Shown in pieces: positions 15,998 to 25,261 of a stretch of DNA of 64,000 nt. Each line of letters begins with the position of its first letter. The first letter of the stretch is position 1. Source of the DNA: Acidobacteriota bacterium (GTDB lineage Bacteria; Acidobacteriota; Thermoanaerobaculia; Multivoradales; J023); the NCBI GenBank assembly GCA_029263395.1, contig JAJCXO010000104.1, forward strand, positions 28,335-92,334. The letters are read 5' to 3'. Made by a program: the position numbers and the translations under genes. A model generated the notes under the pieces. The model was given only the letters and a program-made list of their open reading frames with translations, had not been told where the DNA came from and made no database searches.

Positions 15998-17821
15998 TCA
16001 GAGGGTCTTCATGTATTCGACGAGAGCCCATTTTTCGTCGTCAGCGAGGTCGACTCCGTATTCGTGACCACTGTTGTTGTTGCCGGCAGTTTCGCTGCGG
16101 AACATCCAGGCGCCTTCGCCTTGGCCCTCGACGTCGAGGCCCACTTTCTCGGGATCGAGCTCGCGACCAACCGGAAAGGCTACGGGTCGTGCGGACGCCG
16201 GTTGCAGCAGGTCCCACAAGGTCGGGACGGAGCCGTTGTGAAGGTAGGGCGGGCTGGCCCAAATACCGCTGAGCTGGCGGGTGTGGTAGGCGCGGGTGAT
16301 GCGCCAGGTGGGATCCGCGCTGCGTTCGATGGGGGCGAGCTCTTCAGCGGTGACGCCATGCGCCTCGAGACTCTGCTGTGCCACGGTGCCACCGAGCTCA
16401 ATGAGGAGTTGAGCATAGGATTTGCCGTCTTGTTCGAGCTCGGCAAAGTTGACCGCCCGCAATGGGTCGGTACCAATCTCGTCGACCGGCGTCAGCGTTT
16501 CTTCCCGATGACAGGCCAGGCAATGTTGCGCGTAGAGCTCTTCACCCTGACTAGCCTGCGCTGAGTCGATCGCGCCGAGGACGTCGGCTGGCCAGGCCGG
16601 AGCTTTCAGGCTGTGGGCAGTGCTCTCGAGGGCGATCACGTTGTGCGGCAGCACGGTGGTGTGTTGAGTCTTGGGGTCGTAGTCGGCGCCGAGGGCAATC
16701 GCTTGAGCATAATCCCGCCCCATCACGGCGGATGAGTTGCCATCCCAATGGACCCAATGAAAGCTGGCATATTCGAATAGGTGAGGGATGCTGACCGGGG
16801 CGTTCATCGCGGTCAGATTGTCGTGTTGGACGAGGAGATCCCAAATCGAATCGAAAGAATCAGCCCGGCCCGGGCCGCCCGGAGTTTCACTTTGGAACGC
16901 CTTGGCGAGGGTGACCAGGCGCTCGGCGCGGCGCCGGATGAAAGCCAGGTCGTCGTGTAGCTTGGGGAGGGCCTCGCGCAGATGCTGCCACGCGGTCTCA
17001 TCTCTGGACTCGGAACCGCCGGTGGTGACCCCATCGAGTCCGGTCGCCGCCTGCGCCAAGTGACTCTGTCGGGTCTCCGGGGAGTCGGCGTGATAGGCAT
17101 CGTGCAGGCTGGATTCGAGATGCGCACGGGCGGCACCCAGGGGGTGATCGTCTGTTGCCGCGGCGGCCTTGGTGAATAGATCGTGAGCCGCCGGATGCAT
17201 CTCGAAGACTTCTTGCTCCTGAGCAAGCTGACGCTCCCATTGCATCAAGGTACTCACGAATTGCAAAGTCCGCCGCGGCGATTTCAAGGTCTCAGCCAGG
17301 TCGCCTTCGAGACCGGCGAGGAGAGCCTCGAAGTCGAGCATGTTGGGCGCGCCGTCGATGGTCAAGGCGGTATCTTGGTAAGTGAACTGCCCGGAATGGC
17401 AGGCGGCACAACTGACGCCGACCAACACCGACTGCGTCGGTGCGCCCGCCACGGGTGCAGCAGAAAAACCGATTGGTAGCCCGTAGGTATTGGACGGACC
17501 GGCCACAAATCCAAAACGCGGCAAGATCTCGATAAAGGGCCGGCCGGTGACCGAATCTTCCAAGGCGTGGAAGAAGCTCAGAGGGATGAAACCGCTACCC
17601 TCGTCATGATGATGCCAGAGAGCCTGTTCTTGTTCGCTGAAGCCAACGTCGAGACGCAGGGTTTTTGTGGCGTTCGACTCGAGGGTCGGCACCAACTTGG
17701 CTGGCTGGGTTGCCGTTTCCTGGGTGGTCGTTTGTGAGTCTGGGCTTTCTTGACCGCACCCCGAAAGAACCGCCACGAGGCTGAGGGTCAGAATCAGTGC
17801 CAGAAGGTTGTGTTGTTTCAT
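15998..17821 (-). CDS. RoxA-like di-haem cytochrome c lipoprotein
   Basis: 607 residues from the ATG at 17821. A lipobox (SLVAVLSGC, Cys22) indicates a lipoprotein in the envelope. Two haem c sites are present: CAACHSGQ at about residue 140 and CLACHRE in the C-terminal half. The C-terminal part has SPPYLHNGSVPTLWDLL, DPEKVG and a final NSGHEYGVDLADDEK, shared with its neighbour. This layout matches RoxA/RoxB rubber oxygenases and their relatives, which cleave isoprenoid chains with O2, and more distantly MauG/cytochrome c peroxidases. It is the last gene of a four-gene minus-strand operon with two terpene cyclases. The family call is by motif; the substrate is unknown. Confidence 0.75.
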   Translation of the reverse strand: MKQHNLLALILTLSLVAVLSGCGQESPDSQTTTQETATQPAKLVPTLESNATKTLRLDVGFSEQEQALWHHHDEGSGFIPLSFFHALEDSVTGRPFIEILPRFGFVAGPSNTYGLPIGFSAAPVAGAPTQSVLVGVSCAACHSGQFTYQDTALTIDGAPNMLDFEALLAGLEGDLAETLKSPRRTLQFVSTLMQWERQLAQEQEVFEMHPAAHDLFTKAAAATDDHPLGAARAHLESSLHDAYHADSPETRQSHLAQAATGLDGVTTGGSESRDETAWQHLREALPKLHDDLAFIRRRAERLVTLAKAFQSETPGGPGRADSFDSIWDLLVQHDNLTAMNAPVSIPHLFEYASFHWVHWDGNSSAVMGRDYAQAIALGADYDPKTQHTTVLPHNVIALESTAHSLKAPAWPADVLGAIDSAQASQGEELYAQHCLACHREETLTPVDEIGTDPLRAVNFAELEQDGKSYAQLLIELGGTVAQQSLEAHGVTAEELAPIERSADPTWRITRAYHTRQLSGIWASPPYLHNGSVPTLWDLLQPASARPVAFPVGRELDPEKVGLDVEGQGEGAWMFRSETAGNNNSGHEYGVDLADDEKWALVEYMKTL

Positions 17822-17888
17822 CGGTTTCCCAGTCGTTCTCGTTGGGTGGATTCTTTCGGTCCGGCGGCTGCTGCACGTTGGCCGAGGT

Positions 17889-19295
17889 TTAGAGCGTCTT
17901 GAGAAATTCGAGTAAATCTCGCTTCTCCTCTTCCGACAGGTCGACGCCGTAAGTATGGCCAACATTTGAATTGCCGCGGATCGACGTATCGTATTCGCTC
18001 GTTCCGGGACCTGCGACGGAAGACTGAAAGCCCATCTTGTCAGGGTTGTAGATTTCGCTGCCACGATGGAATATCGCCGGTCGCGCCGCCTCCGGCGACA
18101 ACAGGTCGACCATGCCAGGCACCGAGCCATTGTGTAGATAGGGTGCCCGCATCCAAGCCCCATCGAGCGGCACGTTGAGGTAACCGTCGGTACGTCGTAG
18201 ACCAGGGAAGGCGAACGGTGGCGAGTTGATGCTCTTGAGGCGATCGACAAATGCCTCGCTCCACATCTCGAGGAACGCCGGATCGGTACCAACCTCGGTC
18301 TGGGCTGTGACTTGCCCAACCCGGTCGCCATCGAAAGCGTGGCAGGATGCACAGTGGGTTTCGTACGTCACCTGGCCACGGGCAGCAGTCTCAGCGTCGA
18401 TCGCGAAGGGGAACGTGGCTGACGGCAGGTTGTAGAGGTATGCAGTGACTCGGTCGAAACTCTCTTCGAGGAAGCCGGAGGGTCCCTGGTTCAGGGGGTA
18501 CACTGACATCAGATCGTCTTCGCGCAGGCTGTTGCCGCTGCCGTTCCAATGGAGGTATTGGCCTTCGCGGGCCCCCTGGTCCCAGAGTGGTGGATAGTCG
18601 GACGTGCCGACGGTACCATCGTCAGCCAGGCCGAGGACGCTGATCTTGAATAGGTTGAAGGCGTCAAAGCGACCGTGCCCGGCGGTCGGTCGGGTGTTCA
18701 TCCAGGCCGCCCCTTGCTGCTGCTGGCGCAACGTTTTGCCCACCGTCGGCAACAGCACATAACGATAGACCAAGCGTTCACTCCAGCTGAGGTCAAAACG
18801 TGCCTCGATTGCTGGCAGCAGCACGTCCGAGCGGAAGCGAGGATCGTTGGCGGCAGCAAAGACGAAGGTGTTGAAGGCTTGGAAGTCCAACGCGCCGGCT
18901 GGTGCACCGGGCACAATCACCGGTTCAGCGGTTGCCGAGGTGCGGTAGCGACCGGTGTGGCAGAGGGCACAGTTTGGGCTCAATGCTGGGAAGCCCACCG
19001 TCTGTTTGGCAAAACCGATCGGGTAGCCACGCCCTTCGTCGATCATGCCGAAAACTTCCCAGCCACCTGACGTGGGTAATAGGTCAGGAAAAACTTCGGG
19101 CATTACCGTCCAGAGGTAATACGGGAAGCCTGGTTTAAGACCAAGCGCGCCGTATTTGAAGTGGGTCTCCGGATCGTCGAAGATTGCTGGCGGTCCCTTG
19201 CGCGCCAGGTGGTACCAGAGGCCCGAGCCGATCACGCTAAGTGCTAGCACAAGCCCCACCCCGGTCGCCGTGAGCACCTTCCGTCGTCGACTCAT
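17889..19295 (-). CDS. RoxA-like di-haem cytochrome c, membrane-anchored or exported
   Basis: 468 residues. An N-terminal signal or anchor helix (VGLVLALSVIGSGLWYHLA) precedes two haem c sites, CALCHTGRY and CASCHAFDG. The C-terminal part has RAPYLHNGSVPGMVDLLSPE, NPDKMGF and VGHTYGVDLSEEEKRDLLEF, closely parallel to the next gene of the operon, so the two are paralogues. The start MSRRRK has a GGAG site upstream. It lies 43 bases after the cyclase at 19339-19998. Family relatives act as isoprenoid oxygenases or peroxidases. Placement with terpene cyclases suggests a polyprenyl or terpenoid substrate, but electron transfer alone is also possible. Confidence 0.75.
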   Translation of the reverse strand: MSRRRKVLTATGVGLVLALSVIGSGLWYHLARKGPPAIFDDPETHFKYGALGLKPGFPYYLWTVMPEVFPDLLPTSGGWEVFGMIDEGRGYPIGFAKQTVGFPALSPNCALCHTGRYRTSATAEPVIVPGAPAGALDFQAFNTFVFAAANDPRFRSDVLLPAIEARFDLSWSERLVYRYVLLPTVGKTLRQQQQGAAWMNTRPTAGHGRFDAFNLFKISVLGLADDGTVGTSDYPPLWDQGAREGQYLHWNGSGNSLREDDLMSVYPLNQGPSGFLEESFDRVTAYLYNLPSATFPFAIDAETAARGQVTYETHCASCHAFDGDRVGQVTAQTEVGTDPAFLEMWSEAFVDRLKSINSPPFAFPGLRRTDGYLNVPLDGAWMRAPYLHNGSVPGMVDLLSPEAARPAIFHRGSEIYNPDKMGFQSSVAGPGTSEYDTSIRGNSNVGHTYGVDLSEEEKRDLLEFLKTL

Positions 19296-19338
19296 CACAA
19301 GGTGCTCCACGGTGTGCCTGTCTTCAAGGCTTCGTTCT

Positions 19339-19998
19339 TCACAGGCGCTTCCAAAGCTGGACGCCATCCCGCCGCGCCACGAAACAATAGAGACCAACGT
19401 AGACCACATTCAGCAGTATGGTGAATAGGTAGTAGGCGGTGATCCAAGTGGGTGGGACGTCCACTTGCCCTTGCTGTTGGGCAAATTGGGTAGGCAAGTA
19501 GCCGGCAGCATCGCCGATCAAAATGGCCAGCGCGATGTATAGCGACTGCCCTTTGACGCTGTTGCGACGCAGCAGCATGGCGATCAACATACCGGAGTAG
19601 AACGGGGTGTTGATGGCCGCAAACAGCCCGCCGTAGGTATCTCCGAAGGCAGTCACGAAGGTGTAGACCCCGACCAGGGACATTGCCAGACTAGCGGTGA
19701 GGAAGGTCAGGAAGTACTGCTTCAGGATCGGCCAATCGAAGTCGTCCCGCCCGAATCGAAAGAGGGTATAAACCACCCCGATATCGAAGACTAGAAAAAA
19801 ACCATTGGCCACTCGGTAGGTCATCTCAATCTCGGTCAGAAAGGTGAAGATGAACTCCCAAGAAACATTCAGGCAGAGGGCAATCATCGGAAAGCCGTAG
19901 CTCTTGTCTAGGAACCCACGCCGAATCATCAGCACATAGGCGATCACCCAACACAGGGTCAGGATCAAGCTCGACTGATTGTGAAACTGTTCAACCAT
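19339..19998 (-). CDS. Transmembrane terpene cyclase, PaxB/Pyr4-like (copy 1)
   Basis: 219 residues with about seven membrane helices. The N-terminal region WVIAYVLMIRRGF, DKSYGFPMIALCLNVSWEF carries the NxxWE motif whose Glu is catalytic in fungal Pyr4-type meroterpenoid cyclases. Further conserved features are FDIGVVYTLFRFG, DTYGG, the basic LLRRNSVKGQSLYI loop and an acidic ILIGDAAGY, probably the second acidic site. Such enzymes protonate a polyprenyl chain or its epoxide to start cyclisation. A GGAGGAAACT site sets the start at 19998. It shares the operon with a paralogue and two RoxA-like cytochromes. Bacterial members are mostly uncharacterised, so the product is unknown. Confidence 0.7.
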   Translation of the reverse strand: MVEQFHNQSSLILTLCWVIAYVLMIRRGFLDKSYGFPMIALCLNVSWEFIFTFLTEIEMTYRVANGFFLVFDIGVVYTLFRFGRDDFDWPILKQYFLTFLTASLAMSLVGVYTFVTAFGDTYGGLFAAINTPFYSGMLIAMLLRRNSVKGQSLYIALAILIGDAAGYLPTQFAQQQGQVDVPPTWITAYYLFTILLNVVYVGLYCFVARRDGVQLWKRL

Positions 19999-20025
19999 AG
20001 TTTCCTCCACCCTTGGTTTACCGGA

Positions 20026-20107
20026 TCTGCTCGATCAAAGTCTGCCGTTAGATCACAGTCTGCCGTTAGATCACAGTCTGCTCGATCAAAGTCTGCGCTC
20101 GATTAGA
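20026..20107. repeat. Degenerate 15-18-bp tandem repeats between two cyclase genes
   Basis: Units begin with TCTGC: TCTGCTCGATCAAAG, two copies of TCTGCCGTTAGATCACAG, TCTGCTCGATCAAAG again and a partial unit. The last overlaps the stop codon of the upstream cyclase gene. Confidence 0.85.
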
Positions 20108-20768
20108 GCCGCCGGAACGGGTCGATGCCGTCCCGGCGAGCCACCTGCAGGAACAGCAGGATGTACAAAATGTTCGCGGCCACGATCAGAACATTGACGG
20201 TATGCACCCAAGGCACCGAGATGTTCGGCTCGACGGTTTGTTTGGCGATCAGGTTCATCACCCAACCGCAAATATCGCCCAATAGCACGAAGAGACCAAT
20301 GTAGAGCGATTGGCCACGGACGCTGTCACGGCGCAGAATCATTCCGACCATCAGCACACTGAGCAGCAGAGTGGTGAAGGTGGCGCTGATGCCGCCGTAA
20401 CTATCGTCAAAGCTGAATGAAAACTGGCGTACCAGGAAAAATCCGCCGATCAACGTCGCAACGGTCAAAGGCCGGAAGTAACGCTTGGTGAGGCGTGATT
20501 CGAAGTCCTCTGGACCGTAGCGTAGGCACGTCCACAACACCCCGAGGTCCACCGCGAGGTAAAGACCGTAACCGATGCGGTTGGCCAACTGGGCACCAGA
20601 GAACAGCGAGTAGAAGACTTCCCAGGCGATGTTGAGGCACAACGCGACCATCGGCATGCCGTAACTGCGATCCTTTAACCCGCGCCGGATCATCAGCCCA
20701 TAGGCGATGAGCCAGAACACCAGCCCACCGAGAGCCCAGAGATTCTGCGCAAGAGGAGAAAAGGTCAT
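20103..20768 (-). CDS. Transmembrane terpene cyclase, PaxB/Pyr4-like (copy 2)
   Basis: 221 residues, about seven helices, clearly paralogous to copy 1: FWLIAYGLMIRRGL, DRSYGMPMVALCLNIAWEV (NxxWE), AVDLGVLWTCLRYGPEDF, DDSYGG, LRRDSVRGQSLYI and VLLGDICGW. It is the first gene of the minus-strand operon and so probably sets its expression. Keeping two paralogues suggests two substrates, successive steps or a heterodimer. Since the retinal and carotenoid genes lie on the other side of the shared promoter region, GGPP or a polyprenyl quinone is a plausible precursor. This is inference from position. Confidence 0.7.
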   Translation of the reverse strand: MTFSPLAQNLWALGGLVFWLIAYGLMIRRGLKDRSYGMPMVALCLNIAWEVFYSLFSGAQLANRIGYGLYLAVDLGVLWTCLRYGPEDFESRLTKRYFRPLTVATLIGGFFLVRQFSFSFDDSYGGISATFTTLLLSVLMVGMILRRDSVRGQSLYIGLFVLLGDICGWVMNLIAKQTVEPNISVPWVHTVNVLIVAANILYILLFLQVARRDGIDPFRRL

Positions 20769-21205
20769 CGATCTGCCGCCCTTTCCTAGTCTGTTGTCGT
20801 GGAGACCACCCAGACTCTCTCGGAGGAGGGCCGCGAAGTCAAGAGGTGCTGGTTGAGAACCGCAGGGCTAGCAGGTCGAGCTGCCCACAGAGCGAAGAAA
20901 TTGGGTTCCGTGTCCTGAACTCCGCTCTGTGATGAGTATGCACCTCAAAACCGCCAGCGGAATATAGAAAAAGACACCTAGATAAATGTTTACAATAGTG
21001 GCACTGGCGCACATCTCAGAAACTCTCACAACGCCACAATAGAGCCGAATTACCCACCCAATAAACACCGTCATGCAAAACGACATGCAGCGAATTTCAC
21101 TACGAAATAAACTAATATTTCCACAGTCTGCAGTAGAAACTATTTTCCGACTTGATACACTGAAAAACCTTTCGATCTCGAACGGCAGGTCATTGGCGAA
21201 GAGCT
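20769..21205. promoter_or_regulatory. Divergent control region between the cyclase and LOV/rhodopsin operons
   Basis: A 437-base spacer, clearly more AT-rich than its flanks, between two operons transcribed away from each other. It must hold promoters for both. I see no unambiguous -35/-10 pair or strong dyad. TTGATA near 21150 is a weak -35 candidate for the plus-strand operon. No gene is supported here. Confidence 0.5.
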
Positions 21206-22828
21206 GTGACAAAGGCCGAGCCTCGTCTATCAGCACCCAACATCGTGAACACTCATCAACTAATACATCTTCTAGCACCAATTTTCGAAGAGCTAGACGA
21301 CGGGATCTCAGTTGCAGACGCGCGCCAACCGGACCTGCCGTTGAGTTACGTCAACGCCGCCTTTCTAAGAATGTCCGGCTACCGTTCGACAGAAGTGCTG
21401 GGTCGAAACTGTCGTTTCCTCCAAAGGCCTGAGACCGACTCCGGCTCGGTCGACAAGTTCCGTAGCGCTCTGTCCCAGAAAACCCCTTGCCAGGTGGTGC
21501 TACGAAACTATCGCAAGGACGGCACACCTTTTTGGAACGAGGTCAAGCTGTTCCCACTCCTCGACACCTCCGGTTCGGTTGATCTGGTCGTCGGAGTCCA
21601 GCGGGACTTGACAGGCCGACCGCGCCACCACAGCGCCAGCGACCCCCTGGATCAGCTAGAAGAGAAAATGACCCGCGACCAGGCTCGGCTACGGACTATC
21701 AAAGAGAACCTCGCACCTATGGAGACAATCCTCGGCGAGGTGCGATTTGGTGTCGTCCTTACCACCGACGAGAGGGCCATCAGCTTCATCAACCGAACCG
21801 CCTGTGAGCTGCTCGGCATCGATCACTCGTTGGCCGTGGGTCGTGACTTTCTGACCCTTTTCGAGGAGGTCGAAGGGTTACGTCAGATGTTCCGACCAGA
21901 TCTCGCAAAAAACGAGAACCGGATCGACACGATCCTGCGTCTGCCAGGCGGTCGAGAGCTTTCGGTCGGCCTTAGTTTCCAGCCGGTCCGGGCTGCCCCC
22001 GACCACCCGCCGTACCAACTCATTCTCTTTCGCGAACTCGGCGAGCTCAAGCGAGTGAAGGAGGAGATGCGCCAACTCAAACGGCTATCCGCGTTCGGCC
22101 AGATGGCAGCCGGCTTCGCCCATCAAGTGCGCAATCCACTCGCCGCGATCCGTTCGATGGCCGATGGCTTGATTGAGGAGATCGAACCCGGCGATTCGCG
22201 ACGAGAGTACGCGCAACGTACTGTGGCGCTGGTCGCACGAGTCGAAAAATTGGTGCGCCGATCGTTGCGATTCTCCCATAGCGAAGGCACCTCACTGCGC
22301 CCTGTCGAGCCTGCCACTCTGCTTACAGAGGCCATCACGGTGCTCGAACCGCGGTCGAGCAACACGGACGCGAAGCCGGTGCTCGAAGCTATCCAGAACC
22401 TGCCAGAGGTGATGGTTGATCGCGCTCAGATCGTCGAGATTCTAGTAATCCTGCTGGAGAACGCCATCGACGCTGCTCGCGACCCCCAGCGGGTTCGGGT
22501 TGCTGGCACCGTCGTGACGGACGAAACTTCGCGCGCTCAGGTCGCCATCGACGTGGTCGACCTCGGGCCAGGGATGCCCGCTGGCCGCCTGGAGAAGATC
22601 TTCGACCCCTTCTTCTCGACCAAACCGCGCGGTACCGGCCTGGGGCTACCGATCGCGCTGCGCTTGGCCCATGAAAACGGCGCACAGATCCAAGCCAGCT
22701 CGTCTCTCGGCGAAGGCAGCACCTTCCGCCTCTTGTTGCCCATTGTTGACGAGGAATTACCTTCGAGTCGAATCCTGGTCGAGGACGCTCCCAATCTGGG
22801 CCGGAGCCGGCCAGCGGGGATCGAATGA
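21206..22828 (+). CDS. LOV-domain blue-light sensor histidine kinase
   Basis: 540 residues, soluble. The N-terminal PAS domain has the full LOV signature: GRNCRFLQRPETD with the photoactive Cys69, and RNYRKDGTPFWNEV for flavin contacts. A short coil leads to a second PAS domain (about 170-280). The kinase core follows: H-box FAHQVRNPLAAI, N-box LLENAIDAA, G1 DLGPGMPAG, and DPFFSTKPRGTGLGLPIA. The start is a GTG. The stop overlaps the next gene's ATG, a response regulator, so they form a two-component pair. Light would create a flavin-Cys adduct and change kinase activity. It heads the run leading to the rhodopsin and carotenoid genes. Confidence 0.92.
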   Translation: MTKAEPRLSAPNIVNTHQLIHLLAPIFEELDDGISVADARQPDLPLSYVNAAFLRMSGYRSTEVLGRNCRFLQRPETDSGSVDKFRSALSQKTPCQVVLRNYRKDGTPFWNEVKLFPLLDTSGSVDLVVGVQRDLTGRPRHHSASDPLDQLEEKMTRDQARLRTIKENLAPMETILGEVRFGVVLTTDERAISFINRTACELLGIDHSLAVGRDFLTLFEEVEGLRQMFRPDLAKNENRIDTILRLPGGRELSVGLSFQPVRAAPDHPPYQLILFRELGELKRVKEEMRQLKRLSAFGQMAAGFAHQVRNPLAAIRSMADGLIEEIEPGDSRREYAQRTVALVARVEKLVRRSLRFSHSEGTSLRPVEPATLLTEAITVLEPRSSNTDAKPVLEAIQNLPEVMVDRAQIVEILVILLENAIDAARDPQRVRVAGTVVTDETSRAQVAIDVVDLGPGMPAGRLEKIFDPFFSTKPRGTGLGLPIALRLAHENGAQIQASSSLGEGSTFRLLLPIVDEELPSSRILVEDAPNLGRSRPAGIE

Positions 22829-23928
22829 ACGTCCGCATTTTCATGGTCGACGATGAGACCGATCTGGTCTGGACGGTCTCCCAGCACATCCGAAGAGAGC
22901 GTGCTGATTGGACCCTCACCGGTTTTTCGAATCCGGTGGAGGCCCTCGAGGCGATCAACAAAAATCCACCCGACCTCCTCATCACGGACCTCCGCATGCC
23001 GGCCCTCGATGGCCTCGAGTTGGCACTGCTGGCACGCCAGCGGGTCCGCGATCTGCGGGTCATTCTGATCTCAGCCTATGGCTCCTCGGCAGTCATGCAG
23101 AATGCCGAACGACTGGGCCGGGTGGTGTTCATCGAGAAGCCGTTCGACTACCGCGAGCTGATTCAGCGCATCGATCGCTGGCTGGCCGAAGACTCTCGTT
23201 TTTCGGGCGAAATCGACTTACCCCTGCTGAGTGACTTGATCCAAATTGTCGCCCTATCCAAAGAGACTGGGTCGCTCTCCGTGAGCCACCGTGGTCTACG
23301 TGGTCAGGTTTGGTTCACAGAGGGTCGGATCGAACATTGCACAACCCCAGACCTGGTCGGAACCGAAGCTTTTCGCGAGCTGATGAGCTGGACGGGGGGT
23401 GAGTTTCGACTCCAACCGGGCGAAACGGCTCCAACTTGCTCGATCGAAGGGCCAACCGACAAGCTCCTGCTCGACAGTTTCCGTCGGATCGATGAAGCGG
23501 GCGTCAGTGCGGCTGGATATGCGCCACCCGCAGCCGCGGATCCACCGACGATTCTCGGTCGCACCAAAGTCCTTTGGCAGCAGCGGCAGCAAACACTGAA
23601 CCTACCGACCACGAGCACCGTGTTGGCAGTCTCGCTAGCCGACGGGAAGTCTTTGGCCCTCCATGGACCTCACCAGGATCGAGGATCGGTAGACGGCCAG
23701 AAGTCATTGCGCGAACTCGTCGAGATCGCGAGTTCGCTGGACGCTGAAAGCCCGTCGGGAACCATCGAAGCATTCGAGCCCGGATTCGGCTGGATCGCGG
23801 CTTGGCATCGCGACCATGGCCTGGGCGTCGTTTATGCGCGGCCGCTGAGTGGTACCTCCGGCCGGGTTGGGCTACAACAACAAGGATCCGCGATCATGCA
23901 AGCATTGGAGATTTCTAGCGATGCCTAA
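22825..23928 (+). CDS. Response regulator with DUF4388 (PATAN) and roadblock-like domains
   Basis: 367 residues. The receiver domain (1-120) has the acidic pair in MVDDE, the phospho-acceptor Asp in LLITDLRMP, and Lys in VFIEKPFDY. Residues of about 125-215 form a DUF4388/PATAN domain (LLSDLIQIVALSKETGSLSV, GQVWFTEGRIEHC, EAFRELMSWTGGEFRL). The last ~120 residues resemble a roadblock/LC7 fold without a clear signature. There is no DNA-binding domain, so output is probably through protein contacts. It overlaps the LOV kinase gene by 4 bases and the next gene by 8, giving a firm pairing. Confidence 0.88.
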   Translation: MNVRIFMVDDETDLVWTVSQHIRRERADWTLTGFSNPVEALEAINKNPPDLLITDLRMPALDGLELALLARQRVRDLRVILISAYGSSAVMQNAERLGRVVFIEKPFDYRELIQRIDRWLAEDSRFSGEIDLPLLSDLIQIVALSKETGSLSVSHRGLRGQVWFTEGRIEHCTTPDLVGTEAFRELMSWTGGEFRLQPGETAPTCSIEGPTDKLLLDSFRRIDEAGVSAAGYAPPAAADPPTILGRTKVLWQQRQQTLNLPTTSTVLAVSLADGKSLALHGPHQDRGSVDGQKSLRELVEIASSLDAESPSGTIEAFEPGFGWIAAWHRDHGLGVVYARPLSGTSGRVGLQQQGSAIMQALEISSDA

Positions 23929-24391
23929 GCATGACGAACTTTGCCGGGCTCTCCTGGCAGATTCTAGCGAAGCGATCGTCTCTGGCCTGCTGGAGATCAC
24001 GTCGAGACGGGTGTGGGGCCAGGCAGCGAGGCAAAACAGTGCGACGCGCTTCTCAAGACTGGCGAAGTTGGCCCTCCAACTGTGTCAAGGGCCTAGCGTT
24101 GGCAAGCTCTCCGCTGCCCTCCGGTTACAGCTCGGATCGACTTCGCTCTCCCGTCGCTCGGCCCGACGCCTGGCGGTGCAGGTTGGGGAGCATCTCCTGT
24201 TGATGCGTACTAGCCGCGATGGCCGGATGTTGATTTTCCTGGTGTTGGCACAGGGCAAACCCTCGGATGAGATCTGGGCGAGGATGGAAATTACGATCAA
24301 TCTCATGTCGACAGTCAGCACTACCGACAACGGCCCGACCCCAGGGGCGCCTTCGAACGATCGCGGGCCGGCGTCAGTCCCAGGCAAGTGA
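23921..24391 (+). CDS. Small signalling protein, possibly roadblock/LC7-like
   Basis: 156 residues, soluble, overlapping the response regulator stop by 8 bases. The segment MRTSRDGRMLIFLVLAQG resembles the central strands of roadblock/MglB-type proteins, but no diagnostic motif is clear. The N-terminal half is helical (LLADSSEAIVSGLLEIT). The C-terminal tail is Pro/Thr-rich and probably disordered. In such signalling sets roadblock proteins often regulate small GTPases, but no GTPase gene is nearby. Function unknown. Confidence 0.65.
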   Translation: MPKHDELCRALLADSSEAIVSGLLEITSRRVWGQAARQNSATRFSRLAKLALQLCQGPSVGKLSAALRLQLGSTSLSRRSARRLAVQVGEHLLLMRTSRDGRMLIFLVLAQGKPSDEIWARMEITINLMSTVSTTDNGPTPGAPSNDRGPASVPGK

Positions 24392-24408
24392 TTCGAAGGA
24401 GATTTCCT

Positions 24409-25215
24409 ATGGACTCATACACTCGTTTTCACAAGACCGGCAAAGGGTTAGCCGAGATCGAGGATGATGCGCTGAAGCTCAGTACAGAAGAGCGTCAGTT
24501 GTTGATTTTGATCGACGGTACACGGACCGTTGGCGACATCCAGTTGCTGCTGCCGGCGGTCAGTGACCATGCTTCCCTCTTCCGCCAGCTGCTTCTGGAA
24601 AGCCTGATCACGACCGGTGGGCCCGTCACAGCAACCGCCACGCCAGCGTCGCCGGCAGTAACAACCTGGCCTGAAACACCGCCAGGAACACCACAACATG
24701 CGACCGCTCCCGCGTTGAGCGGGGCCGAGGCCGAACTGGAGAGACTGAGGGCAATGGCCCAGGCGGCTTCGCCACCCACAGCAGCCCAGCCGCCGACTGC
24801 CGCCGCGCAGGCGCCTGTCACCCCGGCAGCTGCCACCCCGGTAGCTGCCGCCCCGGCAGCTGTCACGTCAGCAGCTGTCACGCCAGCAGCTGTCACGCCA
24901 GCAGCCGTCACTCCAGCGGCACTAGCGGCTCCCCTTGCTCCGACGCCCGCAATCACCGACCACGATACCAACGTAATCGACGTTGCTGAGATCGGCCTTC
25001 AGATAACGCTTCTCCAAGACAAGGTTCTACGCGAGGCACGGGAAGTCTTCGATCACGAAGACATCGAGCTGCTGGCTCCCAAAATTCAGGCCTGCGAGAC
25101 GCTTTCTGAGCTGACCATTCTCTCCACGCGGCTTCGCGACATCGTGGAGTCTTATGCCGACACACAAACTGCAGACCGTTTCCTGATCCGGATCCGCAAG
25201 ATCTTAACTGTCTAA
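24409..25215 (+). CDS. Two-domain protein with Ala/Pro/Thr repeat linker
   Basis: 268 residues from an ATG with GGAG; a GTG 21 bases earlier overlaps the previous stop. The N-terminal ~65 residues (LSTEERQLLILIDGTRTVGD) form a small helical domain seen at the start of various regulatory proteins. A low-complexity linker of about 120 residues contains direct repeats of AAVTP. The C-terminal ~75 residues (ITLLQDKVLREAREVFDHED ... SELTILSTRLRDIVESYAD) are all helical. It looks like an adaptor between partners. It lies 46 bases before the rhodopsin gene with no terminator between them. Confidence 0.7.
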   Translation: MDSYTRFHKTGKGLAEIEDDALKLSTEERQLLILIDGTRTVGDIQLLLPAVSDHASLFRQLLLESLITTGGPVTATATPASPAVTTWPETPPGTPQHATAPALSGAEAELERLRAMAQAASPPTAAQPPTAAAQAPVTPAAATPVAAAPAAVTSAAVTPAAVTPAAVTPAALAAPLAPTPAITDHDTNVIDVAEIGLQITLLQDKVLREAREVFDHEDIELLAPKIQACETLSELTILSTRLRDIVESYADTQTADRFLIRIRKILTV

Positions 25216-25261
25216 ATGTGTTGAGGTCGATCGGACGCGACCTTACAAAGGAGGCAACGCC

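Noticed and set aside
17822..18352. Upstream extension of the RoxA-like lipoprotein gene
   Set aside because: It overlaps the coding region of the second cytochrome in another frame; the lipobox start at 17821 is far better.
20868..21281. Minus-strand open frame of 137 codons in the divergent spacer
   Set aside because: It overlaps the start of the LOV kinase, is Cys- and Ile-rich in an AT-rich control region, and has no family resemblance.
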